From NCBI GenBank assembly GCA_964036315.1, contig OZ038498.1:9099861-9163860 (forward strand): DNA of 64,000 nt. Reading direction: 5' to 3'. Each line of letters starts with the position of its first letter. Positions within the stretch are counted from its first letter, which is position 1. A program made the position numbers and the translations under genes. A model generated the notes under the pieces. It was not told the DNA's origin. It did not search any database and worked only from the letters and a program-made list of their open reading frames with translations. Below, piece by piece: positions 59,103 to 63,369 of the stretch. The stretch is from Acanthosepion esculentum. Lineage: Eukaryota; Mollusca; Cephalopoda; Sepiida; Sepiidae.

Positions 59103-61412
59103 ATTTCAGTCCTCCCTCTGTAAGCAGGAGTTTTTTTTAAACCATTTCACCCCAAGCAAGGCAGGAAGCCACTAGCACACAAGGGGTTACAGAGTGATGG
59201 AGCGAGAGCAAAGGGGAGTGATAGAGGAAAGGTGAAGAGAAGGATAGGGGATAGATCAGAGCATCTGGAGACGTCGATTGACATTACATTTGAATAGTTG
59301 GAGATTGTAGCTATCAGGGAAACATGAAGAGAAGAGGGTGTTCCACAGGCGAGAGGTGGAGCCATGAAGCTATTAGAGTAGAAGAGACGCCAACATTTAA
59401 CAGTTTCGACAGTGAAAGGGTGAGAGAGAGATGCCAGCCTAGTAGAACGCTTAAATTCATGAAGTCTGGGAACCAGCGAAAGAAACTCATGAGAACAGTT
59501 ACCGTGAAAATATTTGTAAAAAACATAGAGAGAGACTTGTATGTTAAAAGCCTATGCTGATTATATACTTAATTTAAAATCATGTCATTTGGCGTTTTTC
59601 TATTTTATTCGTCTTGCAAACTGTTCAGTCTTTGATAGAACGCTCTGATGAGAGGATAATGAAACCGGTTGCTTTTGTTTGCCTTTCATCCAATTTGTTT
59701 TTCAATTGACCTCTACATTACCTATAATCCTTTCTTGTTTTAATTTAATGTGTCTCTTTTTTACGGCAATTATTAATTTTTTCAAGTAATTGAACTTTAT
59801 TCACAAGGAAGCGTTTTCTTTTTTTTTCCGTATCATTCATAAACATATTTTTGCAACCATTTGCCAGACTGTCTGAGCACCTCGGCGTGGTGTAACGGTT
59901 AGCAAGCTTGTCTTGCTAAAACAGTTACGACTAAAATAGCGAGTTTGATTCTCAGTGGGTACCCCATACTTTCGGCCTTGTGCCACTTCTAAGCTTCGCT
60001 TGGAAAATCTCCATTTCTAAGAGTGTTTTAAAAGTGCAATAAGTTATTTTCAGCATTTATAAAAACGTCAATCTTTAGCTGACAATATGTCTAGTAATGA
60101 AATACGTTTTGGCGCTGTTACATCTCATTTCTTAACACCCATAGCGAAATATTTCTCGCGCCAAAATTTATTTTCGGAACAGAATTGGTCAAATAACAAT
60201 TATTTCTCTCTTAACTAATACTAATTTTAAATTGGTCAGTTAAAAAGAAATTAAAAAATCTAGCCGATTATTTTTTTATAATTTCAAGTCTGTCAGGTTG
60301 GAACAACGATTGATTATTGTTAATACAATTAACAATACATTTTTTAAACATACGAATGTTTCAGTTATATACAGACGGAAATACCTTCTACATAAAGATA
60401 AGATATTAGTGACAATGGTGTCTTCACTTAGCTAATGCCTCACCATTATATGGGAAATATTTCTGTTTCATTCTCTCTCCGGGAAAGTTTTCCTAAACAA
60501 TCTTGAGCTCAAGCATAGGGAGTGAGCATTCCTCCAACGTATTTTTCGGGAGGGGGCTCGGTTCATTACTCGGCACCTGAGGTATCCCCAAAAGGAGAAG
60601 AAATACCGAGGGGCCATGAGCAATTTTCCCCGTGTTATTGCCGTTAAACCCTCTTTAAACCTCGGCCTTTTGTCACATTCAGTAGCGAGGTGGGTGGTCT
60701 AAAAAATCCCCTTGCACTTTTCCCAGAGTTCAGAGATACTATCAAACAACTCATAAATACATTTTTTAAACATACGAATGTTTCAATTATATACAGACGG
60801 AAATACCTTCTACATAAAGATAAGATATTAGTGACAATGGTGTCTTCACTTAGCTAATGCTTTACCATTATATGGGAAATATTTCTGTTTCACTATTTCT
60901 CCGAGAAAGTTTTCAAAACAATATTAAGCACAAGCCCAGGGTTGGGGAGCATCCCCTCTGGCAATATCGTTCGGGAGGGGGATCGGGCATCTGAGATCCC
61001 CAAAAGGGGAATTGCTGAAGGGAATTGGTCATTTTTCCACGATATTGCCTTTAAACCCTCTTTAAACTTCGACCTTGTGTCAGACTCGGTAGCGACGTGA
61101 GCGCACTGAAAGGTCCATGATGCATAAAAGAGTTAAAAGTGGTTATACATTAGTAAAATTGTGTAATAAACGCAGTTGATTCGTTATATGCAAGCAAATT
61201 ATATAAAATCTTTTACCTAGAGATTGTTTCGGACTGTTAATCAAGAAGTTGGTGGCAGAACCGAGAAACCCATGTTGAATAATGACAACCTTGTTGTAAT
61301 TTGTACAGTTATTCTTGCCCCTGGGTATCCGATGTAATGTTAAAATGTAACCATCCTTTGTTTCAACTTCGTGTTCCTCGCAAACATAACCCTTCAATCT
61401 GGGAAAATCACA
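25027..61412 (-). CDS. Acid lipase family gene (lysosomal/gastric lipase-like), nine exons, 5' incomplete
   Basis: Spliced from nine minus-strand exons listed separately; 1071 coding bases, 356 residues plus TAA. All junctions are GT/AG and in phase. The protein is an alpha/beta hydrolase of the family hydrolysing triglycerides and cholesteryl esters in lysosomes or the gut. Visible features by residue of the partial protein: [17 protein letters not shown] entry (8-24), oxyanion HGFLGS (47-52), GYDVW-type [16 protein letters not shown] block in exon 2, nucleophile elbow GHSQG (Ser135), [11 protein letters not shown], catalytic Asp303 in TGASDTVAN, catalytic His332 in DYSHLDF. One N-glycosylation sequon (NCT) lies at residue 35. 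Compared with human lysosomal acid lipase only about the first 45 residues (signal peptide and pro-region) are missing; they probably lie upstream of 61412, perhaps outside the window. No frameshift or stop, so probably functional. Lysosomal versus secreted role cannot be decided. Confidence 0.93.
25265..26090 (-). repeat. 98-bp tandem repeat, about eight units (SINE B tail array)
   Basis: TTCGGACTGTTGTCCTCATC recurs every 98 bases (25373, 25471, 25569, 25667, 25765 and onward). The unit is the tail of SINE family B on the minus strand, without the hammerhead-like core. The array lies in the lipase intron between exons 8 and 9, within 100 bases of exon 9, and runs directly into a SINE B core at 26090. 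Confidence 0.93.
26090..26690. mobile_element. SINE family B, two copies head to head
   Basis: A minus-strand copy (core CGTTTCGGTCGTTGTACCCT at 26095, head with TTGAACTCACAATTATTTCG) meets a plus-strand copy at about 26335-26380. There CACTTTTTGGATTACTTCAA and the repeated CCAAAAAGTGACT form an inverted junction. The plus copy runs through CCTGAAGAAGGCCGGAGAGT and TCCGAAACGTCGTC to a single tail ending near 26690. With the 98-bp array this gives tails outward on both sides. Confidence 0.75.
27124..27927 (+). mobile_element. Non-autonomous Helitron, copy 1 (804 bp)
   Basis: Starts TCTCTATCTATAAAAG and ends CATGCTGCTAG, preceded by GCCGGGTAACGCCGGGT just inside the 3' end. The 5' TC, 3' CTAG and insertion between A and T fit Helitrons, which lack terminal inverted repeats and target duplications. 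A (GT)n run lies at 27146-27201 near the 5' end. The second copy at 48504-49298 lies in opposite orientation. There is no Rep/helicase ORF; mobilisation would need an autonomous relative. It sits in the intron between lipase exons 8 and 9. Confidence 0.78.
27975..28330 (+). repeat. Dispersed repeat D, copy
   Basis: Shares with 37985-38125, 41250-41625 and 47770-48165 the blocks GACGATAAACTA, CTGATCAGGAG, CCACCTCTTAATTGCTGTTG, AACACTATGAAAGTATAAA, several short CCAGCAATA-type repeats, and an end near TTGATATGCCGTTAAACA. No protein family recognised; possibly a SINE or a retroelement 3' region. Confidence 0.7.
28410..28941 (+). mobile_element. Tc1-like element, internally deleted (532 bp)
   Basis: Terminal inverted repeats of at least 25 bases begin CACCCTTGTGCAAATTAATT on the left and CACACTTGTGCAAATTAATT on the reverse of the right end, flanked by TA on both sides. 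Inside, on the plus strand, [20 protein letters not shown] is the start of a Tc1-type helix-turn-helix DNA-binding domain. The catalytic domain is gone. Confidence 0.88.
29210..29296 (-). CDS. Lipase exon 8
   Basis: Acceptor TTTTTCTTCACAG, donor GTAAGC. Twenty-nine codons, phase 0 at both ends: [18 protein letters not shown] then [11 protein letters not shown]. The Asp of GASD is the predicted catalytic acid (human SGGHDW region). Confidence 0.94.
29575..29765 (+). mobile_element. tRNA-derived SINE family A, copy 2
   Basis: CACGGTGGAGTAATGGATAG and GAGTTCGCATTCCA form the promoter boxes; the end GATCGCCTAAGAGTGTATCA matches copy 1 at 6000. It lies in the lipase intron between exons 7 and 8. 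Confidence 0.8.
30210..30263. repeat. (AT)n microsatellite
   Basis: About 54 bases, directly abutting the MITE that begins at 30264. Integration into TA sites explains the association. Confidence 0.9.
30264..30639 (+). mobile_element. mariner-type MITE, copy 1
   Basis: Ends CAGGGTATCCATAAAGTTCG and, reversed from the right, AGGGTGTCCATAAAATTCG, in a TA context. The interior keeps the tail of a transposase on the plus strand ([20 protein letters not shown], then HVET after a stop). Copy 2 at 36514-36880 is inverted. A 39-bp end fragment lies at 30725-30763. Confidence 0.85.
30640..30763. repeat. (TA)n, (GATA)n and a MITE end fragment
   Basis: TA repeats are followed by fourteen GATA units (30668-30724) and then TTTTTTAAAGTGCACACGAA to CACACTG, the right end of the MITE family repeated a second time. 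Confidence 0.9.
30850..30921 (-). CDS. Lipase exon 7
   Basis: Acceptor TTCTTATTGCAG, donor GTAAGT. Twenty-four codons, phase 0-0: [17 protein letters not shown] then NIAKYGM. It corresponds to the family region around KFQKFDYG...NYFHY. Too short to find by ORF length; identified by splice sites, phase and family alignment. Confidence 0.9.
31208..31826. mobile_element. Possible solo LTR
   Basis: Starts TGTAGCGGACACCCTG and carries, near its right end, a TATA-like CTATAAAAGG (31736) followed 40 bases later by AAATAAAC, then a short tail to CATTATACA. This promoter and polyadenylation layout fits an LTR. Target duplications are not clear. A GC-rich repeat of GTCGGTACTGACCGGTCGGC occurs three to four times at 31600-31680. 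The overlapping minus-strand open frame is an artefact of it. Confidence 0.4.
31839..32357 (+). pseudogene. CR1/jockey-like LINE C-terminal fragment
   Basis: One open frame of 172 codons: [98 protein letters not shown]. This is the end of a LINE reverse transcriptase ORF abundant in molluscs. It is 5'-truncated and followed by AT-rich A/T tail sequence. Four further copies are in this window. Confidence 0.85.
32370..33410. other. No gene recognised
   Basis: AT-rich. GAACCAATGTTTGTTTATAT-type sequence at about 32625 and again at 32830 (AACCAATGTTTGTTTATATG, AAGGAAATCTGCATTTTTCT) marks an old tandem duplication of roughly 200 bases. Confidence 0.5.
33420..35370. repeat. Satellite with a 228-bp higher-order repeat
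   Basis: Basic monomers of 50 to 60 bases contain GAGTTCAGTAACCCTTTAGG GTCGAAGG-like sequence. Four monomer types alternate as a higher-order unit: the marker GTCAGGAGTTCAG recurs at 34077, 34305, 34533, 34761, 34989 and 35217, exactly 228 apart. An earlier interval (33899 to 34077) is 178, short by one 50-base monomer. It lies in the 11-kb lipase intron between exons 6 and 7. Confidence 0.95.
35582..35662. repeat. Degenerate telomere-like repeat
   Basis: CTAACCCCAACCCCAGCCCT, then TCCTAACCCCAACCCTAAC, then AAAACCCTAACCCCTAACCT: imperfect CCCTAA hexamers, the complement of the TTAGGG animal telomere motif, about 210 bases beyond the satellite. Confidence 0.65.
35935..36215 (-). pseudogene. 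CR1/jockey-like LINE C-terminal fragment
   Basis: [71 protein letters not shown] on the minus strand, the same family as 31839-32357 in the opposite orientation. Confidence 0.8.
36514..36880 (-). mobile_element. mariner-type MITE, copy 2
   Basis: Inverted relative to the copy at 30264: the minus strand carries the TVNQ...[20 protein letters not shown] transposase tail, here with fewer stops. Ends CAGGGTGTCCATAAAGTTCG and GGACAGCCTG, flanked by TA. Confidence 0.87.
37345..37450 (+). mobile_element. SINE family D (tRNA-like), copy
   Basis: CGACGTGGTGCAATGCTTAG (box A region) to TACTTTCGGCCTTGTGCCAC. It is shortened; the fuller copy is at 59880-60010. Confidence 0.65.
37985..38335. repeat. Repeat D fragment fused to a rearranged SINE C
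   Basis: Repeat D sequence (CTGATCAGGAGGTTTTGAGG, CCACCTCTTAATTGC) stops at 38125. There it meets the inverted 5' half of the SINE C tRNA-like head (reverse of TCCTCTGTGGCTCAATCGGT), followed by the 3' half in plus orientation (TACAGGTTGGATTCCTGTCG) and the normal body ending near 38335. A (TA)n tract follows at 38395-38443. Confidence 0.7.
38917..40145 (+). mobile_element. Tc1/mariner transposon, DD36E, almost intact (1229 bp)
   Basis: Terminal inverted repeats of 28 bases start CAGGGGTTGGACAAAATAAT on the left and, reversed, CAGTGGTTGGACAAAATAAT on the right, with two mismatches overall. TA target sites flank at 38915-38916 and 40146-40147. One transposase gene fills the interior. It lies in the large lipase intron in the opposite orientation to the gene. 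High coding integrity and near-identical ends suggest relatively recent activity. Confidence 0.95.
39085..40076 (+). pseudogene. Tc1/mariner transposase with one frameshift
   Basis: ATG at 39085 starts [20 protein letters not shown]. The frame breaks in a run of five T at 39168-39172: removing one T restores FGFSRATIS and the rest of the reading. The remaining 307 codons are open to TAA. Visible parts: two helix-turn-helix domains ([29 protein letters not shown]), the catalytic Asp in IFSDESRF, the second Asp in [11 protein letters not shown], and Glu in [11 protein letters not shown]. Thirty-six residues separate the second Asp and the Glu, so the triad is DD36E rather than the DD34E of classical Tc1. 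A single homopolymer indel could be a sequencing error; if so this is an intact transposase. Confidence 0.92.
40253..41091 (+). pseudogene. Ty3/gypsy pol relic (reverse transcriptase and RNase H)
   Basis: Starts in the reverse transcriptase with [20 protein letters not shown] and FTKLNGANF. It shifts frame to [20 protein letters not shown] and [11 protein letters not shown], then jumps over the missing YVDD catalytic block to [17 protein letters not shown]. RNase H follows: [50 protein letters not shown], then stops at FIL and HRPL, and finally [20 protein letters not shown]. The element is inactive and no LTRs are recognisable nearby. Confidence 0.88.
41250..41625 (+). repeat. Dispersed repeat D, copy
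   Basis: CCACCTCTTAATTGCTGTTG, GTGGTAGCACCTGTTAGGGT, CACTATGAAAGTATAAAAAT, repeated ACCAACAATACATTTT, and the end GGTAGATATGCCGCTAAACA. Confidence 0.75.
42012..42083 (-). CDS. Lipase exon 6
   Basis: Acceptor TTTTCCTACCAG, donor GTGAGT. Twenty-four codons, phase 0-0: [18 protein letters not shown] then FVHWAQ. This is the strongly conserved family block (human VDVYTTHSPAGTSVQN). The acceptor context lies in an overlapping reading frame, so the exon is easily missed. Confidence 0.95.
42345..42702 (+). pseudogene. LINE 3' relic (IDIAVPAD type), copy 2
   Basis: [20 protein letters not shown], then after a frameshift [44 protein letters not shown], a deletion of about 30 bases relative to copy 1, [14 protein letters not shown] and LRRALSM with TAA. 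It extends further upstream than the copy at 15476 and confirms its reading. Confidence 0.78.
43480..45090 (+). pseudogene. CR1/jockey-like LINE 3' region with internal duplications
   Basis: First part: [53 protein letters not shown], then [13 protein letters not shown] and [20 protein letters not shown]. Part of this, from ACCGCAAGGAAAGTTGGTTC to ATGCATGAATTTAAGCGATC, occurs again at 44108-44415. The 3' end (TTGCTTCCCTGATAGCTATA to CTTGCTTGGGGTGAAATGCT) occurs again at 44873-45090 beyond a 78-bp hairpin. Frames shift repeatedly, so no protein is made. Confidence 0.82.
44797..44874. mobile_element. Short foldback MITE-like element
   Basis: TCTGTCCCATAATGATTGTT and AACAATCATTATGGGACAGA are perfect inverted arms of about 23 bases around a 32-base spacer. 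It separates two copies of the LINE 3' end. Target duplication unclear. Confidence 0.7.
45261..45407 (-). CDS. Lipase exon 5
   Basis: Acceptor TTAATTTTTCAG, donor GTAAGT. Forty-nine codons, phase 0-0: [20 protein letters not shown], then [15 protein letters not shown] and [14 protein letters not shown]. It forms part of the lid/cap region, where family members are least conserved; the closing GGFN-like GGTFSPHMN aligns with human CGFNERNLN. Confidence 0.9.
45842..46001. repeat. Minisatellite of about 40 bp, four units
   Basis: Units resemble GAAGGAACGCCACATTCAAC followed by a variable TTTGAAATATTCT-like stretch. It lies in the short intron region next to lipase exon 4. Confidence 0.8.
46132..46218 (-). 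CDS. Lipase exon 4
   Basis: Acceptor TATTTTATTCAG, donor GTAATA. Twenty-nine codons, phase 0-0: [18 protein letters not shown] then [11 protein letters not shown]. It aligns with IKMFFALGPVASVAF of the family. Confidence 0.93.
46363..46440. repeat. Inverted repeat with 35-bp arms
   Basis: TATAAATTAATTGATTTAAA and the following AATATAGTTTTTCGCT pair with the right arm 46405-46440 around a 7-base loop (TACAGTGG region). It sits beside (TA)n tracts; a longer one follows at 46537-46580. Confidence 0.9.
46450..47435. other. No gene recognised
   Basis: AT-rich intron sequence (lipase exons 3 to 4). A weak hammerhead-like core lies at 46665-46725 on the minus strand (see findings). Confidence 0.5.
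47440..47765 (+). pseudogene. CR1/jockey-like LINE 3' end
   Basis: [20 protein letters not shown] and [11 protein letters not shown] are followed by the 3' region ending CTTCTGTAACCCCTTGCGTG and GGTGAAAAGCTTAAAAA. The CATCTCC...TCTGTAACCCC part is present twice (47600, 47690). Confidence 0.8.
47770..48165 (+). repeat. Dispersed repeat D, copy
   Basis: The fullest copy: GATAAACTACATCCAACAGC, CTGATCAGGAGGTTTTGAGA, GGTGGTAGCACCTGTTAAGA, CACTATGAAAGTGTAAAAAT, three ACCAGCAATA-like units, and TAACCCATTGAGGTTGATAT. Confidence 0.78.
48504..49298 (-). mobile_element. Non-autonomous Helitron, copy 2 (795 bp)
   Basis: On the minus strand it starts TCTCTATCTATAAAAGGCAG, carries a (GT)n run (plus strand CA, 49234-49280), and ends CCATGCTGCTAG, flanked by A and T. 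Interior sequence is highly similar to copy 1 at 27124-27927 (for example ATTGGCTCATTCGCTTGCTT). It lies in the intron between lipase exons 3 and 4, 114 bases from exon 3. Confidence 0.78.
49412..49562 (-). CDS. Lipase exon 3 (nucleophile exon)
   Basis: Acceptor TTCATCAACCAG, donor GTAAGA. Completes a split codon (AG+C, Ser), then [36 protein letters not shown] and [19 protein letters not shown] is the nucleophile elbow with the catalytic serine. Out phase 0. Confidence 0.97.
50085..50603. mobile_element. hAT-type MITE (519 bp)
   Basis: Left end CAGAGGTTGCCCACCTGG; right end, reversed, CAGGGTTTCCCAACCT. Flanking GTTTAGAG (50077-50084) and GTTTAGTG (50604-50611) are an 8-bp target duplication with one mismatch. 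No transposase remains. The interior is rich in GTGGGCGG-like repeats. Confidence 0.8.
50640..51430. other. No gene recognised
   Basis: Intronic AT-rich DNA between lipase exons 2 and 3; no repeat family recognised within the window. Confidence 0.5.
51434..51735 (+). mobile_element. SINE family B, complete single copy
   Basis: Head AGGACACATGGCACAGTGGA, TAAAGGCGTTAGTTAGATCC, GTTCAATACCCGGTTAAGG (box B-like); body with GATAACTGATAACTGACATC and AACATGGC; core CACCTGAAGAAGATCGGAGC, GGCCGAAACGTTGTAATAAA; one tail ending GTCCGAATAATGTAAATAGT. The simplest copy for defining the element (about 300 bases). Confidence 0.82.
52030..52760 (-). pseudogene. LINE C-terminal relic present twice
   Basis: Minus-strand translation of 52496-52759 and 52128-52340 gives the same block in two copies: [47 protein letters not shown]. 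This matches the ...LYGEL..GKR..GRP.LRFKD.....L segment of animal LINE ORF2 proteins. The copies are about 320 bases apart in direct orientation. GC content is higher than the surroundings. Overlapping open frames in other phases are shadows. Confidence 0.75.
52787..52960. repeat. Direct repeat of about 85 bp, two units
   Basis: ACAAAATAATTGATG, AGAAATGAGAAAGATAGATG and AGAAGGATCTATAA occur twice at a spacing of about 84 bases. Confidence 0.88.
53480..53534. repeat. (TA)n microsatellite
   Basis: About 55 bases, next to the inverted repeat at 53541-53714. Confidence 0.92.
53541..53714. repeat. Inverted repeat with 50-bp arms
   Basis: ATTGTACATATAGTGATGGT, CTAAATAAAACAGTGCTCAA pairs with GAGCACTGTTTTATTTGGAC, CATCACTATATGTACAAT, with two or three mismatches. 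The spacer is about 70 bases. Confidence 0.88.
54018..54325. repeat. (TA)n plus hairpin element carrying a 127-bp insertion
   Basis: After TA repeats (54018-54065) a near-perfect hairpin runs 54066-54191 (AGTGAACATAGAAGTCAACA against TGTTGACTTCTATGTTC). The element's normal continuation (CTTTTATATTTACACACGCT) is interrupted by 54192-54318, a copy of 56626-56752, and resumes at 54319. Confidence 0.88.
54885..56520 (+). pseudogene. RTE-like LINE relic interrupted by a SINE B block
   Basis: Left part: [31 protein letters not shown], then [20 protein letters not shown] and KGLTNRQL. Right part from 55913 continues the same [23 protein letters not shown], a [25 protein letters not shown] stretch, then pieces of [19 protein letters not shown] and the 3' end ([20 protein letters not shown]). 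It is the same family as 22905-24190. The break coincides with the inserted block at 55139-55913. Confidence 0.78.
55139..55913. mobile_element. SINE family B block: two copies head to head, tail x4 on one side
   Basis: Left half is minus-oriented: four tail units with TTATTCGGACTATTGTCC at 107-base spacing (55171, 55278, 55385, 55492), then the core (CGTTATACGCTCCGGCCTTC) and part of the body to CCTTTATTTCT at about 55590. Right half is a plus-oriented full SINE B from 55598 with core and one tail. Flanks AAAAATGAATGAG (left, ending 55140) and AAAAATGAATGAG (right, starting about 55913) form a target duplication within the LINE. Confidence 0.82.
56626..56752. repeat. Intron segment copied into 54192-54318
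   Basis: TCCAGGTGTAATTAAACACT to AATATGAATGCTTC, 127 bases, nearly identical to the insertion in the 54-kb hairpin element. It lies 56 bases from lipase exon 2 and looks like ordinary intron DNA. Confidence 0.88.
56808..56922 (-). CDS. Lipase exon 2
   Basis: Acceptor TTCTCATTTCATTAG, donor GTGAGT. Phase 1 in, phase 2 out: [49 protein letters not shown] is the canonical family block (human FDVWMGNSRGN). Confidence 0.97.
57293..58045. repeat. 80-bp tandem repeat, about nine units
   Basis: GTATAAAAGGGTAACATATA recurs at 57388, 57468, 57548, 57628, 57708, 57788 with an exact 80-base step. Each unit contains two 40-base half-units (AACATATAATCATGTCGATA, AAATATAATCATATCAATAT). It decays at both ends and lies in lipase intron 1-2. 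Confidence 0.93.
58557..58609. repeat. (TA)n microsatellite
   Basis: About 53 bases, followed by two copies of AATAATAAATGTCTTTAAAT. Confidence 0.92.
58795..58851 (-). ncRNA. Hammerhead ribozyme candidate, type I, short stem III
   Basis: Minus strand, in order: AAAATCGC (stem I, 5' strand); CTGACGA (core CUGANGA); ACCGTAAGGCT (stem II, CC/GG closed by A-U, GUAA tetraloop, one bulged C); GAAA; then C, CAT, GG and TA, where ACC pairs with GGT (stem III) and cleavage would follow GTA; GCGGATTC (stem I, 3' strand, pairing with AATCGC with one bulged G). All invariant core positions are present. Short stem III is typical of hammerheads in Penelope-like retroelements. Not tested by a covariance model. 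Confidence 0.5.
58958..59113. repeat. (GAA)n, then a (TA)n-cored palindrome
   Basis: About 21 GAA units (58958-59022) run into GGACTGAAATGACTA, about 60 bases of TA, and the exact reverse complement TAGTCATTTCAGTCC (to 59113). Its right arm overlaps the LINE end that follows. Confidence 0.93.
59115..59560 (-). pseudogene. CR1/jockey-like LINE 3' end
   Basis: On the minus strand in shifting frames: [14 protein letters not shown], then [25 protein letters not shown], then the 3' region GTAACCCCTTGTGTGCTAGT and GCCTTGCTTGGGGTGAAATG. Same family as 43480-45090. Confidence 0.78.
59880..60010 (+). mobile_element. SINE family D (tRNA-like), copy
   Basis: CTCGGCGTGGTGTAACGGTT (box A region), AGCGAGTTTGATTCTCAGTG (box B region), CCCATACTTTCGGCCTTGTG. 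Related copy at 37345. Confidence 0.7.
60335..61110. repeat. Direct duplication of about 350 bp, two copies 416 bp apart
   Basis: Both copies run from TTTTTTAAACATACGAATGT through TACAGACGGAAATACCTTCT, ATTATATGGGAAATATTTCT and GGGAGGGGG to TAAACCCTCTTTAAAC and CCTTTTGTCAC or CCTTGTGTCAG. Differences are modest. The second copy ends 107 bases from lipase exon 1 on the intron side. Confidence 0.88.
61217..61412 (-). CDS. Lipase first visible exon
   Basis: Acceptor TTTTTCTTAG at 61413-61414, donor GTAAAA. Encodes [55 protein letters not shown] and ends SL plus the first base of a Gly codon. An in-frame TAG overlaps the acceptor, so the frame cannot extend upstream without splicing. HGFLG is the oxyanion region. 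Confidence 0.94.
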
Positions 61413-61750
61413 CTAAGAAAAAGAAAACATGTCAGTGTCGACTTTTCAGTTAAGACTTTTCAAGTGTTAAAAATCACCTGAAATGAAAATTGGATACTTT
61501 GTTAAAGGCCAAGAAATTAAAATTTGACAATTGATCGCCAGATGTCAGATTTTATTATGCAAGTTAAAGTTTGTACAAGAAAATTAGTTTCAGACAATAA
61601 ATGTTGACAACAATTCAGGATCTACTTATATTTATATAATAAATATAAATACACCATGCGAACCTCATTTGACAATATCTATTTATAAGAAATATTAACA
61701 ATCTCTTATTTAATGGTCTGATATTTTATTATGCAATTACAGTATTGTTC

Positions 61751-61784
<34 letters not shown>

Positions 61785-61787
<3 letters not shown>

Positions 61788-61968
61788 TAACCCGGATATA
61801 AGAGAGTTGTCGGGACCGGAGAAGAAGTCTCTTATATCCGGGTTTCTCTTATATCCGGGTTTGGTCTATTTTGTTTTATTAACACAGGCTCTAATTTGGG
61901 ACCAGATAAAATCTCTCTTATACCCGAGTTTATCTTATATTCGGGTCTCTTATATCCGGGTTACACTG
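61785..61968. mobile_element. Pogo/Tigger-like MITE (about 184 bp)
   Basis: Left end AGTGTAACCCGGATATAAGA; right end, reversed, CAGTGTAACCCGGATATAAG, with TA on both sides. GGTTTCTCTTATATCCGGGT-like motifs occur at least five times inside, in both orientations. No transposase. Confidence 0.8.
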
Positions 61969-61984
61969 TATATGAAGAAATATA

Positions 61985-62190
61985 GTCTTAAAGTGTGCTA
62001 TATTTATAGGATAAATTACTCAATATCAGAGATAGAGCGTGTGTAAATATAAAAGTGGACATAGACGTCAACACTTAGAGGTGACAGTCTGTTTCATGCT
62101 AGATGCAATTAGTCAGGTTGCCTGACGATTGGATCTAGCATGAAACAGACTGTCGCCTCTAAGTGTTGACTTCTATGTTCACTTTCATAT
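61985..62190. repeat. Hairpin element, copy with 60-bp arms
   Basis: The flank TACTCAATATCAGAGATAGA GCG is followed by AAAAGTGGACATAGACGTCA and pairs with TGTTGACTTCTATGTTCACT at the far side; the loop is near AGTCAGGTTGCCTGAC. The flank is the reverse complement of the one seen downstream of other copies. Confidence 0.9.
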
Positions 62191-62199
62191 ATATATATA

Positions 62200-62600
62200 T
62201 ATACATATTCATACATGTTTCATTAAATAATATAGATAAGTGTTGTTTATTTATTTTATGTAAATTCTTTTCATATCGTCTGATAAGCTTAATAACATTA
62301 TCATTAAACGAAGAAAGAAAATCACAATATTGATACATATTTATTTTTTTAATCCTATCTAAGCTTTCAAAGATGACAATTACAGTACAATATATTAAGC
62401 AATACACGGACAAGACAGTGATGATAGTCTGTTTCTGTTTACATGGAAGATTTCTAAACAACGACAAACTCATCCTTATAAGACGCTATAAGCGGAAATC
62501 GCACCGCAGCTCATGACGTCACACAAGATCACGCGAGAGTGAATTTATTCGAGAAGTATTAAGTATGGGAAGCCGTTGGTATAAACCAATGGCTTCTGTT
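62200..62600. other. No gene recognised upstream of the lipase exon
   Basis: A minus-strand open frame at 62159-62473 has a hydrophobic stretch (TIITVLSVYCLIYCTVIVIF) that could be mistaken for a signal peptide. It lacks a phase-compatible donor and family sequence, so I do not assign it to the lipase. Confidence 0.4.
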
Positions 62601-62605
62601 ATCAA

Positions 62606-62845
62606 TTATAGGCATTTAAGAATATTTGTGGAGATTTCATAGTTTATTTTGTTCAGGTTAGGTTTCAACAGTTTTATGTATATAGCGTCAAGAATTTTTA
62701 GTTTTTGTTTATTGTTTTCATATTTAAGTATAGTTGTGTTTTCAACAAGGATTTTCCGGAATTGTGTATGCGGCCAGGCATGTTGTTTGTATATATACCC
62801 AAGTATAGGATTGGCGTATACGGAATAAATTCCAATAACCAACAA
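62606..62845 (-). pseudogene. Penelope-like element C-terminal fragment
   Basis: Minus-strand HAWPHTQFRKILVENTTIL, then YENNKQKLKILDAIYIKLLK and PNLNKINYEIS end at a stop. The I-L...N..K..KLKILEA..IK..KP.IN pattern is the C-terminal half of GIY-YIG domains in these retroelements. The N-terminal half is missing. Confidence 0.65.
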
Positions 62846-63369
62846 ATATTATTCTTAAAAGAGTGCTCAATGCAAAGTAGAGCGAATATAATCATTTATT
62901 CGCAAATTATAACATAAAAATGTTATAAAATTTTGTAACTGTTAAAAATAACACACTTTTAAAAGAAAAAATCTTTTGTCTTGTCTTACATTTATTTTCA
63001 TCTCGGAAGTTACTTGAATTTACCTTAAAAGGAAATATAATATCCAAAGTACCAGCATATATCCGGAACATACGGAACATCTAATCCATTTTACAATTTA
63101 AAAAAATTATGATCGCTTCATTGAAAGAGTGGTTAGTAAGTTAAATGCTTCATTAAATGTGTTTCCGAAGTAAATCCACCATTAATTACATCAATTTAAC
63201 TGATTTATTCATTGTATGACTACTTCTTTGTAATATTAATTATACTGCAACTTATTTTTCCTTGATTAAATGTTCTATGAAGCTTTAAAATAAAAATGTT
63301 ATTTCACATTTAGACATTTTCTTAACATCGTTTTGATTTTTATGCTTGTTACTGTATATATATATATAT

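Noticed and set aside
62159..62473. Hydrophobic open frame as the lipase signal-peptide exon
   Set aside because: No phase-0 donor that would splice to 61412, a hydrophobic stretch too far from the start, and no family pro-segment.
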